Below, in pieces: positions 37,724-47,376 of a stretch of 58,828 nt of DNA. The position numbers and the translations under genes were made by a program. Source of the DNA: Oscillospiraceae bacterium (lineage in GTDB: Bacteria > Bacillota > Clostridia > Oscillospirales > Acutalibacteraceae); the NCBI GenBank assembly GCA_015066065.1, contig SVPB01000002.1, positions 1 to 58,828 on the forward strand. Reading direction: 5' to 3'. The number at the start of each line of letters is the position of its first letter. Position 1 is the first letter of the stretch. Under the pieces are notes generated by a model, which worked only from the letters and a program-made list of their open reading frames with translations, was not told the DNA's origin and searched no databases.

Positions 37724-38600
37724 ATCCTTCGATGGCATCGGATAAGGCGGCAAACTGCTCTAAGGTCAGCTCCTCCGCCCGGGCGGTGGGAGAGATACCG
37801 GCCGTTGCCAGAGCCGCGGCCACCGTCTCCTTGCTATAGCCGGCGGTGGTCAGAGAGTTGAGCAGGGTCTTGCGCCGTTGGCCAAACCCGGCACGGATAA
37901 GCCGGAACATCCGGCCTTCGTCCCGGACGGTGCAGGGCGGTTCCCGGCGCACCGTTAGCCGGATCACCGCGCTGTCCACGTTGGGGGCCGGCAGGAAGCT
38001 GCCCCGGGAGACGGTGAACAAGGTCTCCGCTTCGGCATAATACTGCACCGCCAGGGTCACCGCACCGGCCTGCCGGGTGCCGGGGAGGGCACACAGCCGC
38101 TGGGCGGCCTCCTTCTGTACCATGACGGTGATGCCGGTCACCGGCAGGCGGCTCTCCAGCAGCATCATGATGATGGGGGAGGTAATGTAGTAGGGCAGGT
38201 TGGCACATACCGCTACCGGTCGGTCGCCAAACCGTTCCCGGATAAGGGCGGCCAGATCCAGCTTGAGACAATCTCCCTGCACGATGGACACGTTATCCTG
38301 CCCTGCCAACGTCTCCGCCAGCACGGGGGGAAGCCGGTCATCCAGCTCCACCGCCACCACCTGTCCGGCACGCTGTGCCAGCTCCCGGGTCAGCACGCCG
38401 ATGCCCGGGCCGATCTCCAGCACACCGCTGTCCGGGGTGGCGCCGCAGGCCTCGGCCATACGGGGGCATACCGAGGGGTTAACCAGAAAGTTCTGTCCCA
38501 GCTTCTTGGAAAAGTGAAAGCCGTGTCTGTCCAGCAGATCCCGGATATACCCGATATCGGTCAGCCGGGGTTGCGTCTCCATGGGCGATGCTCCTTTCAC
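37722..38600 (-). CDS. rsmA: 16S rRNA (adenine1518-N6/adenine1519-N6)-dimethyltransferase
   Basis: DRHGFHFSKKLGQNFLVNP; VLEIGPGIGVLTRELAQRA; VCANLPYYITSPIIMMLLES. Confidence 0.97.
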   Translation of the reverse strand: MKGASPMETQPRLTDIGYIRDLLDRHGFHFSKKLGQNFLVNPSVCPRMAEACGATPDSGVLEIGPGIGVLTRELAQRAGQVVAVELDDRLPPVLAETLAGQDNVSIVQGDCLKLDLAALIRERFGDRPVAVCANLPYYITSPIIMMLLESRLPVTGITVMVQKEAAQRLCALPGTRQAGAVTLAVQYYAEAETLFTVSRGSFLPAPNVDSAVIRLTVRREPPCTVRDEGRMFRLIRAGFGQRRKTLLNSLTTAGYSKETVAAALATAGISPTARAEELTLEQFAALSDAIEG

Positions 38601-39958
38601 TTGACCCGTCCCAGCCGTTCCCGGCGGCGACGGCGATTATAAACCACATTGAGGATGATGTATCCTATCACCAGCGCAATGAGCAGCAGGACACCGGCCA
38701 AAAACCAACCGGAAGAGAAAAAGTCTCCCATCCCGTCCATCAGCCCCAGCAAGGCGCTGTGGGTCACCCCTTCGGCGGCCACCAGATCCACCTCACCGAT
38801 CTTCTGGTCCACGTTGACGATCAGCTCTACCTTGCCCAGGACCGCCCCCTTCTCCACCGGGGCGCTGACACGGTCGTGGTAAACAATCACGTTGCGGATG
38901 ATCTGGTCGGTATCCAGCTGGCTTTCCACCGTCGTGGAATAAGCGGCCGCCGGCACCAGATTGACATGATCGGCGCTCAGGGACAAATCCACCTTCACGC
39001 TGGCCAGGATCTCGCTCTTAGCCAGAATGGTGCGATAGGAAAACTGATTGAACGCCCAGCGAAACAGCGACCGGGTGTCCCGGTAGTGCAGGCCACTCTC
39101 CCCGGCTTCGTTGGTCTCGGGACAGCCCATGACCACCACCATGTATTCGTAACCGCCATCCCGTGCCACCGACGCACAGGTGCGCCCCTCGTGCTCCGAC
39201 AGCCCCGTCCGGCTGAACACCAGCGGAGAATAGTAAAACTGGCTGGAGGACTGCTGCATGTGATTGACCGAGGTCAAGGTGCGTGCGGTGCCGCCGGACA
39301 CCGGCTCCACGGTAAACTGGCGCTGGGAGGTCAGCTCCTCAAACAGAGAGTACGTCATGCCGTACCGGATGATGCGGTACATATCCCGGGCGGTGGTATA
39401 CTGGCTCAGGGAGTCAAGGCCGGTGACATTGGCGTAATGGGTATAGTCACAGCCGATCTCGGTGGCCAGGTCGTTCATCCCCTGCACAAAGGCGGACACC
39501 CCACCATCCACCGCAAAGGCCAGGGCGGTCACCGCATCGCTGGCGTTCTGCAGAAAGGACGCCTGCAGCAGGTCACGTATCGTCCAGGTCTCGCCGTACT
39601 TCATATTAGCGGTAGGCACACCCGTACCGGCCACATAGCCGTTAAACATCTCCAGCGTATACGCACCGGTGGCGGTATCCATATCCATGCCCAGCTCTTC
39701 CAGACGGTGGAGGGTGTAGGTGAGCACCATATACCGGATCATGGCACCGGGGGCACGCACCTCGTCCGCCTCCTTGGCGTACAGCACCACGTCCTTGTCC
39801 ATGGAGGAGCCAAGGTTGACCAGCAACGCCGTCTCTGCGTGTACGGTGACCCCCTCCGGCGGCTCATATCCCACCGTCTCGGCACTCACCGGGGCGCACA
39901 GCAGGGTCATCAACAAACACACTGCCATCAAAAAAACGCACAATTTTCGTTTTTGCAT
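38597..39958 (-). CDS. D-alanyl-D-alanine carboxypeptidase (PBP5/DacA-like) homologue with degenerate active-site motifs
   Basis: Signal peptide; PGAMIRYMVLTYTLHRL..YGETWTIRDLLQASFLQNASDAVTALA..CDYTHYANVTGLDS..YTTARDMYRIIRYGM..LVFSRTGLSEHEGRTCASVARDGGYEYMVVVMGC; C-terminal TM. Confidence 0.82.
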   Translation of the reverse strand: MQKRKLCVFLMAVCLLMTLLCAPVSAETVGYEPPEGVTVHAETALLVNLGSSMDKDVVLYAKEADEVRAPGAMIRYMVLTYTLHRLEELGMDMDTATGAYTLEMFNGYVAGTGVPTANMKYGETWTIRDLLQASFLQNASDAVTALAFAVDGGVSAFVQGMNDLATEIGCDYTHYANVTGLDSLSQYTTARDMYRIIRYGMTYSLFEELTSQRQFTVEPVSGGTARTLTSVNHMQQSSSQFYYSPLVFSRTGLSEHEGRTCASVARDGGYEYMVVVMGCPETNEAGESGLHYRDTRSLFRWAFNQFSYRTILAKSEILASVKVDLSLSADHVNLVPAAAYSTTVESQLDTDQIIRNVIVYHDRVSAPVEKGAVLGKVELIVNVDQKIGEVDLVAAEGVTHSALLGLMDGMGDFFSSGWFLAGVLLLIALVIGYIILNVVYNRRRRRERLGRVK

Positions 39959-40054
39959 AGACAACCCCACCTCGATTGTATATAATAATGGTATTGTATC
40001 ACACTTCCTTCGGTTTGAAAAGGGTTATTTTTAACAAAAAAAGGAGGCCGCCCC

Positions 40055-40723
40055 ATGGTGTACGTTACCGGCGATATCCACGGAGATCCCACCCGGCTCA
40101 ACGCCGCCCTGCGTCCCCTGCGCAAAGGGGACACCCTGCTGGTATGCGGCGATTTCGGCTTTATCTGGGACGGCTCTCCGGCAGAGCAGAAACGACTGCA
40201 GAAGATAGGCAAGCTCCCCTACACCGTGGCCTTTCTGGATGGACGGCACGAGAACTTTGATCTGCTGGATGCTTACCCCGTCACCTCGTGGCAAGGGGGG
40301 CAAGCCCAGATCATCAGCGGTCAGCTGGTGCATCTCATGCGCGGCGAGATCTACACGGTGGAGGGGCACACCCTTTTCACCTTCGGCGGTGGGGAAAGTG
40401 ATGACCGGGAATTCCGACAGCCGGGGGTCAGCTGGTGGCCCCGGGAGGTGCCCTCCGAGGAGGAGATGCACCGGGCGCTTGACAACCTGACCGCCCGGGA
40501 CTGGCAGGTGGATTACGTGTGTACCCACGTGCCCACCCTGACCGCCGCCAACCGGATGAACCCTCGCCGGGCGGTAGACGGGGTCAGCCTGTTTCTGGGA
40601 GGGATCGAGCAGAAGATCGCCTGTAAGCGGTGGTATTTTGCCTCCCTCCATCGGGATCAAGCCATCAGCGACAAGCGCCGTGCGGTGTTTGAGGACGTGG
40701 TGGCCATCGACTACACACGATAA
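40055..40723 (+). CDS. metallophosphoesterase
   Basis: MVYVTGDIHGDPTRLNAAL..GDTLLVCGDFGFIWDG. Confidence 0.93.
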   Translation: MVYVTGDIHGDPTRLNAALRPLRKGDTLLVCGDFGFIWDGSPAEQKRLQKIGKLPYTVAFLDGRHENFDLLDAYPVTSWQGGQAQIISGQLVHLMRGEIYTVEGHTLFTFGGGESDDREFRQPGVSWWPREVPSEEEMHRALDNLTARDWQVDYVCTHVPTLTAANRMNPRRAVDGVSLFLGGIEQKIACKRWYFASLHRDQAISDKRRAVFEDVVAIDYTR

Positions 40724-40730
40724 ACAGTGA

Positions 40731-40765
40731 AAAAACGACGAACGCATCAGCGTTCGTCGTTTTTG
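40731..40765. terminator. bidirectional terminator
   Basis: aaaaacgacgaacgc-atca-gcgttcgtcgttttt. Confidence 0.88.
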
Positions 40766-41451
40766 GTTATCTCGGTCACGGTCAGGGTGCCGTCGGCCAC
40801 GGTAAACTTGACCTCGTACCCGGCGTAGGCCATGCCGTACACCCGGTCCGGATCCTTCTGGTAGGTGGGGCGAGGGTCCTGGGCCAGCACCGCCGGCAGG
40901 GAGACCCGTACCGCCTCCGGCAACGCCGCCAGCAGGCTGTCGGGACAGCACACCTGCACGGTGCGGTCACCAAGCCCGTCCACAAAGCCGCCGGTCGCCT
41001 CCGGGTGGCTATCGGTGTACGCCAGATAGGGCTTGATATCCAGGATAGGCGTGCCGTCCATCAGATCGGCGCCGGATACCCGGATGACCGGCCCTTCCGG
41101 GGTATGCTCCTGCACCTCCAACAGCCGTACCGAGGACAGCCCGATGGGGTTGGGGCGATAGGGCGATCGGGTAGCAAACACCCCCATACGGGCGTTGCCT
41201 CCCAGCCGGGGCGGCCGGACGGTGGGGCTCCACCCCTCCTGCCGCACCTGATCAAAATGCCATAATAACCACAGATGGGAAAAATCGGCCAAGCCACGCA
41301 CCGCTTCCGGGTCACGGAAGGGCGGCTCAAACACAATGACCGCCTGTGTTTCGGGCACCAGACCACTCTGGCGTGGCACCCCAAACTTGGTGGTGAAATC
41401 CGTCCGGATCCGGGCGATCACCCGGGTCTGCAGACCGTCTATTGCCGCCAT
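40747..41451 (-). CDS. trmO: tRNA (N6-threonylcarbamoyladenosine(37)-N6)-methyltransferase TrmO (TsaA)
   Basis: IARIRTDFTTKFGVPRQSGLVPETQAVIVFEP; GVFATRSPYRPNPIGLSSVRLLEV; DLMDGTPILDIKPYLAYTDS. Confidence 0.95.
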   Translation of the reverse strand: MAAIDGLQTRVIARIRTDFTTKFGVPRQSGLVPETQAVIVFEPPFRDPEAVRGLADFSHLWLLWHFDQVRQEGWSPTVRPPRLGGNARMGVFATRSPYRPNPIGLSSVRLLEVQEHTPEGPVIRVSGADLMDGTPILDIKPYLAYTDSHPEATGGFVDGLGDRTVQVCCPDSLLAALPEAVRVSLPAVLAQDPRPTYQKDPDRVYGMAYAGYEVKFTVADGTLTVTEITKNDER

Positions 41452-43832
41452 GTGTCATCCACCTCCAAGGCGTAGCGCACCGCTTCCATGGCGTCCTTGC
41501 CGTATCGGTCGGCGCCGATGGCGGCGGCGTACTCGGGGTTGAGCACCGCACCGCCCACCATCACCTTGCAGTCGGGGGCACGGCGATGCAGCAGCGCCAC
41601 CGTCTCCTCCATGGCCGGCACGGTGGTGGTCATCAGAGCGCTGAGAGCGCACAGCGGAGCGTGGAGCCGGCACACCGTCTCCACCACCGTCTCCGGGGGG
41701 ACGTCCCTCCCCAGATCGGTCACCGCAAAGCCGTAGTTTTCCAGCAGAAGCTTAACGATGTTTTTGCCAATATCGTGGATGTCGCCACGCACGGTGGCCA
41801 GCACCACCGGGCACCGGCCATGGCCGGCGCCTTGGGTGCGCAGATGGTCCTTGATCACCTCGCAGGCGGCACCGGCCGCCTCGGCACTCATGAGAAGCTG
41901 GGGCAGATACACCCGTCCTTGCTCGTATCCCTGCCCCACCGCATCCAAAGCCGGGATGATCTCATCATTGATAAGGCAAAGCCCCTCCACCGTGGTCAGC
42001 AGACGCTGTGCCTCCTGCTCGGCGGCGGCACGCAAGCCCTTGCGGATAGCCTCCTGCAGCGCACTACCGCTTGCCGGTTCCTCGGCGATGGGAACGGCAG
42101 GGGCGGCGGTCGGCAGGGTGGCGGCAAAGGCAATGTAATCGGCACAGCTGTCGTCCATCCCGTGCAGTGCCCGATGCGCATGGTATACCTGCATCATGGC
42201 GGTGCTCCCCGGGTTCATGATCGCTGCGGTCAGCCCTTCCTGCAAAGCGGCGGCAAAGAAGGTGCTGTTAATCACCTCCCGGCAGGGCAGGCCAAAGGAT
42301 ACGTTGGATACCCCCAGCGAGGTATGACAGCCCAGCTCCTGCCGGATACGGCGCAGGGCGGTAAGGGTGGTCAGGGCGGCGTGATTGTCCGCGCTGATCG
42401 TCATAGCCAGAGGGTCAAACAGCAGATTTTCCCGGGAAATGCCGTACCGGGCGGCGGTCTCCACGATCCGCCGGGCGATGGCTACCCGTCCCTCGGCGGT
42501 AGCCGGGATACCCTGCTCATCCAAGGTCAGCGCCACCACCACACCGCCGTATTTTTTGGCCAAAGGGAATACGGCGGCCATGCTGTCCGCCTTGCCGTTG
42601 ACCGAGTTGATCAGCGGCTTGCCGTTATACCGGCGCAGAGCGACCTCCATCGCCGCCGGGTCGGCGGTATCGATCTGCAACGGCAGATCGCACACCGCCT
42701 GGATCTCCTCCATCACCGCCGGCAGTAAGGCCGGCTCATCCACCTCCGGCAGGCCCACATTGACGTCCAGAATATGAGCGCCCTGCTCCTGCTGGGTGAG
42801 CGCCTGACCGAGGATATAGGTCATATCTCGCTCCACCAAAGCGGCCTTGAGCTTCTTCTTACCGGTAGGGTTAATGCGCTCGCCAATGAGCACCGGGGTC
42901 TCCCCCAAGGTCACCGCATGGGTGGCGGAGGATACCCAGGTACGCCCTTTGGGCTGTATCGGCTGAGGGGCGATCCCCTGCAAGCGGTGGGCCAGAGCCG
43001 CAATATGCGCCGGGGTGGTGCCACAGCAGCCGCCCACCACACGCACGCCTGCCTGCACCTGGCGGGCCACGGCGTCGGCAAACGCCTCCGGCGTCACGTC
43101 GTACACCGTCACCCCCTCCACCGTCTGGGGCAGACCGGCGTTGGGCTGTAACAGCACCGGCACCGATGCCGCCGCCAGATACCGTTCCACCACGGGGGCC
43201 AGCTGCGCCGGGCCGTAGGAGCAATTGACGCCGATGGCATCGGCGCCCATGCCTTCCAGGAGGGCGATCATGGCCTCCGGAGTAGCGCCGGTGGTCAGCC
43301 GGCCATCCTCCCCGTAGGCGTTGGAGACCATCACCGGCAGGGTACACGTCTCCTTGGCGGCCAGCAGAGCCGCCTTGGTCTCGTAGCTGTCGTTCATGGT
43401 CTCAATAAGGATCACATCGGCGCCATACTGCGCCCCCAGACGTACCGTCTCTGCAAAGATCTCGACCGCTTCTTCAAAAGGCAGGTCACCGTAAGGACGC
43501 AGCAGACGACCGGTGGGGCCAATATCCAGCGCCACAAAGCGCTCCGCCCCGGCCTCCCGGGCGGCGGTACGTGCCAGCCGGAGGGCGGCGGCGATGACCT
43601 GCTCCAGCTCTTCCGGTGGGTAATGCAGGCGGTTGGCGCCAAAGGTGTTGGCGGTGATCACCCGACTGCTGGCGGCAAGGTACGCCCGGTGAATGGCCAG
43701 TATCTGCTCCGGGTGGGTCAGGCAACGGCGCTCCGGGCGTTCCCCCGGCTGCAGACCGCCCTGCTGCAGCAGGGTGCCCATGCCCCCGTCCAGCAGAAGC
43801 ACGTTCTCTTGCATATAAGTGCGTATATCCAT
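41439..43832 (-). CDS. metH: cobalamin-dependent methionine synthase (Hcy-, pterin- and B12-binding domains; no activation domain)
   Basis: LLLDGGMGTLLQQGGL; GGCCGTTPAHI; LIGERINPTGKKKLKAAL; RGDIHDIGKNIVKLLLENYGF (DxHxxG). Confidence 0.95.
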   Translation of the reverse strand: MDIRTYMQENVLLLDGGMGTLLQQGGLQPGERPERRCLTHPEQILAIHRAYLAASSRVITANTFGANRLHYPPEELEQVIAAALRLARTAAREAGAERFVALDIGPTGRLLRPYGDLPFEEAVEIFAETVRLGAQYGADVILIETMNDSYETKAALLAAKETCTLPVMVSNAYGEDGRLTTGATPEAMIALLEGMGADAIGVNCSYGPAQLAPVVERYLAAASVPVLLQPNAGLPQTVEGVTVYDVTPEAFADAVARQVQAGVRVVGGCCGTTPAHIAALAHRLQGIAPQPIQPKGRTWVSSATHAVTLGETPVLIGERINPTGKKKLKAALVERDMTYILGQALTQQEQGAHILDVNVGLPEVDEPALLPAVMEEIQAVCDLPLQIDTADPAAMEVALRRYNGKPLINSVNGKADSMAAVFPLAKKYGGVVVALTLDEQGIPATAEGRVAIARRIVETAARYGISRENLLFDPLAMTISADNHAALTTLTALRRIRQELGCHTSLGVSNVSFGLPCREVINSTFFAAALQEGLTAAIMNPGSTAMMQVYHAHRALHGMDDSCADYIAFAATLPTAAPAVPIAEEPASGSALQEAIRKGLRAAAEQEAQRLLTTVEGLCLINDEIIPALDAVGQGYEQGRVYLPQLLMSAEAAGAACEVIKDHLRTQGAGHGRCPVVLATVRGDIHDIGKNIVKLLLENYGFAVTDLGRDVPPETVVETVCRLHAPLCALSALMTTTVPAMEETVALLHRRAPDCKVMVGGAVLNPEYAAAIGADRYGKDAMEAVRYALEVDDTWRQ

Positions 43833-43836
43833 CCTA

Positions 43837-44397
43837 TCAGTCCTTTATCCCCGTTACAGCGGTAACGGATTTGGTCGGGGTCATGAGCAGGCTTTGCTGT
43901 AAGGTGACCCCAATGTGTCGATGCGGTTCCAGCAGGGCGAACAGATCCGCCTGCAGGGAAAGCGGTATATCCCCATAGCCGGGGCTGACCCGTCGGGTGG
44001 CGCAAAAGGTATCACAAAGAGCTTCGACCCGTTCGGTGCCCAGCGCCTGCAGCATCACCGCCCGGGCCGGGGACAGACGGCTGTACCGGGCGATCAGCCG
44101 GTCAATGGGATGCCCCACCGTGGCGGCAAACACCATCGCCCGGGAGCATCCTGCCACGGTCTCCGCCAACAGACGGGAGGGCACATAAAGGGTCCCCAGC
44201 CATACCCCCTCCTCGGTGCCGGTCACCGGCAGGGTCAAAGCGCACACCTGCCCGGTGAACAGCCCGTCGGTCTCCTGCAGACAGTCGGTGAGCAGGGCCT
44301 CCATATCCGGGGTGGAACGGCGGCAGCCGGCGTACCGCAGTACCTCCCGGCGATCCACCCGGGGCAGCGGCACCCGGACGGTCTCTACCCCGTTCAT
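43837..44397 (-). CDS. stand-alone vitamin B12-dependent methionine synthase activation-domain protein
   Basis: RREVLRYAGCRRSTPDMEALLTDCLQE..RRVSPGYGDIPLSLQADLFALLEPHRHIGVTLQQSLLMTPTKSVTAVTGI resembles MetH activation domain. Confidence 0.87.
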   Translation of the reverse strand: MNGVETVRVPLPRVDRREVLRYAGCRRSTPDMEALLTDCLQETDGLFTGQVCALTLPVTGTEEGVWLGTLYVPSRLLAETVAGCSRAMVFAATVGHPIDRLIARYSRLSPARAVMLQALGTERVEALCDTFCATRRVSPGYGDIPLSLQADLFALLEPHRHIGVTLQQSLLMTPTKSVTAVTGIKD

Positions 44398-45266
44398 GTG
44401 AGAATGCAGGACAGGTTGTCCTGTATCTTACGGGCGACCTCCGGCTTGTTCATGGAGTAGACGTGCACCACCTTGATGCCGTTGGCGTACAGATCGATGA
44501 TCTGATCGGTGGCGTAGGCAATACCGGCCTGCATCATCGCCGCCGGGTCGTGCCCAAAGCGGTCCACCAGGCTCTTGAACCGCTGGGGCATGAAAGAGCC
44601 GGACAGCTGGATGGCACGTTCCACCTGCTTGGCGTTGGTGATGGGCATGATGCCGGGGATCACCGGGACGGCAATACCGGCCTCCCGTATCTTATAAAGG
44701 AAGTTATATAGCAGGTTATTGTCAAAAAACATCTGGGTGGTGAGAAACTCCACGCCGGCATCCACCTTCTCCTTGAGATGGCGGATATCCTCCTTCTGAT
44801 CGGCACTCTCCGGGTGGATCTCCGGGTAGCAGGCGCCACCGATGCAAAAGCCGCCGGTCTGCCGCAGCTCATGGACCAGATCCACCGCATAGCGGTAATG
44901 CCAGCTCTCCCGGTCGCTGTTACGCAGCTCTGGGGTCAGGTCGCCGCGCAACGCCATGACGTTCTCGATGCCGGCGGCCTTCATGTCCGCTATACGCTGT
45001 GCTACCGTCTCCCGGGTGGAGGACACGCAGGTCAGGTGTGCCAGAGTAGGCACCCCGTACTGCCGCTGGGTGGTGGCCGCCATATCCAGGGTGTACCGGC
45101 TGGTACCCCCTCCGGCACCGTAGGTCACGCTCATAAAAGCCGGACGAAGCCGGGCGATCTCCTCAATGGCGGTTTTTACACTCTCAAAGGCACTATCCAC
45201 CTTGGGCGGAAACACCTCAAAGCTCAGCGCCGTGGTGTCGCTGTGCAGCAGCTCTCGCAAGGTCAT
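44394..45266 (-). CDS. metF: methylenetetrahydrofolate reductase
   Basis: LSFEVFPPKVDSAFESV..FMSVTYGAGGGTS..HLTCVSSTRETV..MALRGDL; overlaps activation-domain gene by 4 nt. Confidence 0.96.
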   Translation of the reverse strand: MTLRELLHSDTTALSFEVFPPKVDSAFESVKTAIEEIARLRPAFMSVTYGAGGGTSRYTLDMAATTQRQYGVPTLAHLTCVSSTRETVAQRIADMKAAGIENVMALRGDLTPELRNSDRESWHYRYAVDLVHELRQTGGFCIGGACYPEIHPESADQKEDIRHLKEKVDAGVEFLTTQMFFDNNLLYNFLYKIREAGIAVPVIPGIMPITNAKQVERAIQLSGSFMPQRFKSLVDRFGHDPAAMMQAGIAYATDQIIDLYANGIKVVHVYSMNKPEVARKIQDNLSCILT

Positions 45267-45350
45267 AGGGCAGCCCCCTTCTGTAAGTAGATATCAATAC
45301 ACAGATAAGTATACACCCTCTTTCACCCAAATGCAATCCCCATAAATCCG

Positions 45351-45379
45351 TTGACAATTCTCGGCAGAAGGACTATACT
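45351..45379 (+). promoter_or_regulatory. sigma-A type promoter
   Basis: TTGACA 45351-45356, 17 nt, TATACT 45374-45379. Confidence 0.7.
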
Positions 45380-45426
45380 GGACTTAGGCCTTGCAGTCAC
45401 ACCATATTTGTAGGAGGATTATTGTC

Positions 45427-46014
45427 ATGGATATTGAAATCATTGTCATTATTGCCTTAGCCCTGGCGGTTGCCGCCACCGTGCTGGCCTTCGTGTTCAT
45501 CGTCCCCGAAAAGAAGCGTGCCCGTCTCAACGGTTTTGGTAAGTTCCTGCACGACACCCTGAACTTCAAGTACCTCATCGTCGAAAAGATCCTGCAGGCG
45601 TTGTACATCTTTTCCACCGCCGCTGTCATCCTGGCCGGCTTCTTCATGCTGTTCTATGTGGATCATGACTACTGGATGGGCGGCGAAGGTCTCCTGCTGA
45701 TGATCCTTGGCCCCATCAGCGTGCGTCTGGCCTATGAGATGATCATCATGGCCATCCTGCTGGTCAAGAACGTCATCCAGATCAACAACAAGCTCAAGAA
45801 CGAGAACAACGACACCGGTGCGCAGGACGTGTTCGGTGCGCCCACGGTAGAGGGCTTCCAGGGCTTCCGCCCCGCCCCCGTGGCCGTTCCCACCGCTGCT
45901 CCGGTGGTCGAGCCGACCCCCGTGGTCGCCCCCACAGCAGAAGCGCCCCGTTCTTTCTGCACTCGCTGTGGCGCGGTGCTGAATGCGGACGGCACCTGCC
46001 CCAACTGTCAATAA
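45427..46014 (+). CDS. membrane protein with C-terminal zinc ribbon
   Basis: Hydrophobic N-terminal half; C-terminal CTRCGAVLNADGTCPNC; RBS ggaggatt. Confidence 0.7.
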   Translation: MDIEIIVIIALALAVAATVLAFVFIVPEKKRARLNGFGKFLHDTLNFKYLIVEKILQALYIFSTAAVILAGFFMLFYVDHDYWMGGEGLLLMILGPISVRLAYEMIIMAILLVKNVIQINNKLKNENNDTGAQDVFGAPTVEGFQGFRPAPVAVPTAAPVVEPTPVVAPTAEAPRSFCTRCGAVLNADGTCPNCQ

Positions 46015-46051
46015 AGCGCCCCTGCAAGGCTCTGCAATCAATCAAAAAAGG

Positions 46052-46082
46052 AAGGACGAAGCCGGATGGCTTCGTCCTTCTT
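46052..46082 (+). terminator. rho-independent terminator
   Basis: aaggacgaagcc-ggat-ggcttcgtcctt. Confidence 0.75.
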
Positions 46083-46155
46083 GCATTGTACGGTTTATGG
46101 GACACACAGTCCGCTATACTGTAGGCAGATCGATAAACGAAAGGGGACTTGTGTT

Positions 46156-46296
46156 ATGTGGGCCGATATCAGTATTAGCGAAAAGGTGTGGGACGTCTTG
46201 TACGCCAGCGTGATGCTGGAGGGAGAGGAACGTCGGGAGGCCCTGCGTCGTTTGGGCGTTCCTTGCCCCGAAGGCGCTCACTCCGCCTCGGTATGA
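46156..46296 (+). CDS. small ORF, 46 aa, unknown
   Basis: MWADISISEKVWDVLYASVMLEGEERREALRRLGVPCPEGAHSASV preceded by aaagggga; overlaps 3' end of opposing HTH gene. Confidence 0.35.
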   Translation: MWADISISEKVWDVLYASVMLEGEERREALRRLGVPCPEGAHSASV

Positions 46297-46703
46297 TCGG
46301 CTTTGCCGGCGATGCGCAGAGCGATGTTGAGGGATACATAGTTGTTGGCCACCGCCAGCAGGGTACTGCGCTGCTCGGCGGTCAGCTTGCGGAATACGGT
46401 CAGCACCGCTGTCTCCTCTGGGTCCAGACCCGGCAGGGTGCCGTCATCCCGCAGCTCATTGCGGTCACCTTCCATGTGGGGGGTATTGCCTAACAGATAA
46501 TCCACCGATACCCGGAATAACTCCGCCAACCGCAGGAGGGTATCCTGATGGGGCATGCTGGAACCGGTCTCATACTTGGCATAGGTGGAACGCTCCAGAT
46601 TGAGCAGGGCGGCAATGCGCTCCTGGGTCAGATGATTGGCACTGCGCAGCTGTCGCAGGCGGTTGCCAAAGGGGGTATAGCGCTTGACCGATTTCTCCAT
46701 CAT
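46278..46703 (-). CDS. XRE-family HTH regulator
   Basis: FGNRLRQLRSANHLTQERIAALLNLERSTYAKYETGSSMPHQDTLLRLAELFRVSVDYLLGNTP. Confidence 0.93.
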   Translation of the reverse strand: MMEKSVKRYTPFGNRLRQLRSANHLTQERIAALLNLERSTYAKYETGSSMPHQDTLLRLAELFRVSVDYLLGNTPHMEGDRNELRDDGTLPGLDPEETAVLTVFRKLTAEQRSTLLAVANNYVSLNIALRIAGKADHTEAE

Positions 46704-46871
46704 ATCCTTCACCTCCTGTTTATTATACACAATGTGAAAGAGGTTCACAACACTCTTGGGAGCTTTTGCTGTGAAATAAATTCACCTGGAGGAGTGACGC
46801 AAAAGGGCGGTTGCATTTTGGCAAATTCTTTGGTATACTGCGGTTGTAACAACGAAAAGGACGGTACCGGT

Positions 46872-47330
46872 ATGGAAAAAATCGCCAGCTTTCAGATCAA
46901 TCACGACACCCTGCTCCCCGGCATGTATCTCTCCCGTGTGGATGGGGACGTGACCACCTACGACCTGCGGTTTATCCGCCCCAACACGCCACCGTACATG
47001 GAGAACGGAGCCATGCATACCATTGAGCATCTGGTAGCTACCTACGTGCGTAACAGCCGCCACAAGGACGGTATCATCTACGTTGGCCCCATGGGATGCC
47101 GCACCGGGTTCTACCTGCTGACCCGGGGGCTGACCCACCAAGAGGTCATCGACCTGACGGTGGCGGCGCTGGACTTTGCCGCCGGCTTTGAGGGGGATAT
47201 CCCCGGGGCGTCCCGTGTGGAGTGCGGCAACTGGCTGGAGCACGACCTGGCCGGGGCAAAAGCCCTCTGCCGCCAGCAGGCACAGACCTTGCGCGGCTGG
47301 ACGCCCGAACAACTGACCTATCCTAAATAA
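46872..47330 (+). CDS. luxS: S-ribosylhomocysteine lyase
   Basis: MEKIASFQINHDTLLPGMYLSRVDGDVTTYDLRFIRPN..AMHTIEHLVATYVRNS..IIYVGPMGCRTGFYLL (HxxEH metal motif). Confidence 0.96.
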   Translation: MEKIASFQINHDTLLPGMYLSRVDGDVTTYDLRFIRPNTPPYMENGAMHTIEHLVATYVRNSRHKDGIIYVGPMGCRTGFYLLTRGLTHQEVIDLTVAALDFAAGFEGDIPGASRVECGNWLEHDLAGAKALCRQQAQTLRGWTPEQLTYPK

Positions 47331-47341
47331 TGGGAATGTTT

Positions 47342-47376
47342 CCGGCAGAATCGCTAAAGATTCTGCCGGTTTTTTG
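47342..47376 (+). terminator. terminator after luxS
   Basis: ccggcagaatc-gctaa-agattctgccggtttttt. Confidence 0.88.

Noticed and set aside
45267-45350. SAM or other riboswitch upstream of metF
   Set aside because: The intergenic space is short and I could not find a conserved SAM-riboswitch core or terminator/antiterminator pair.
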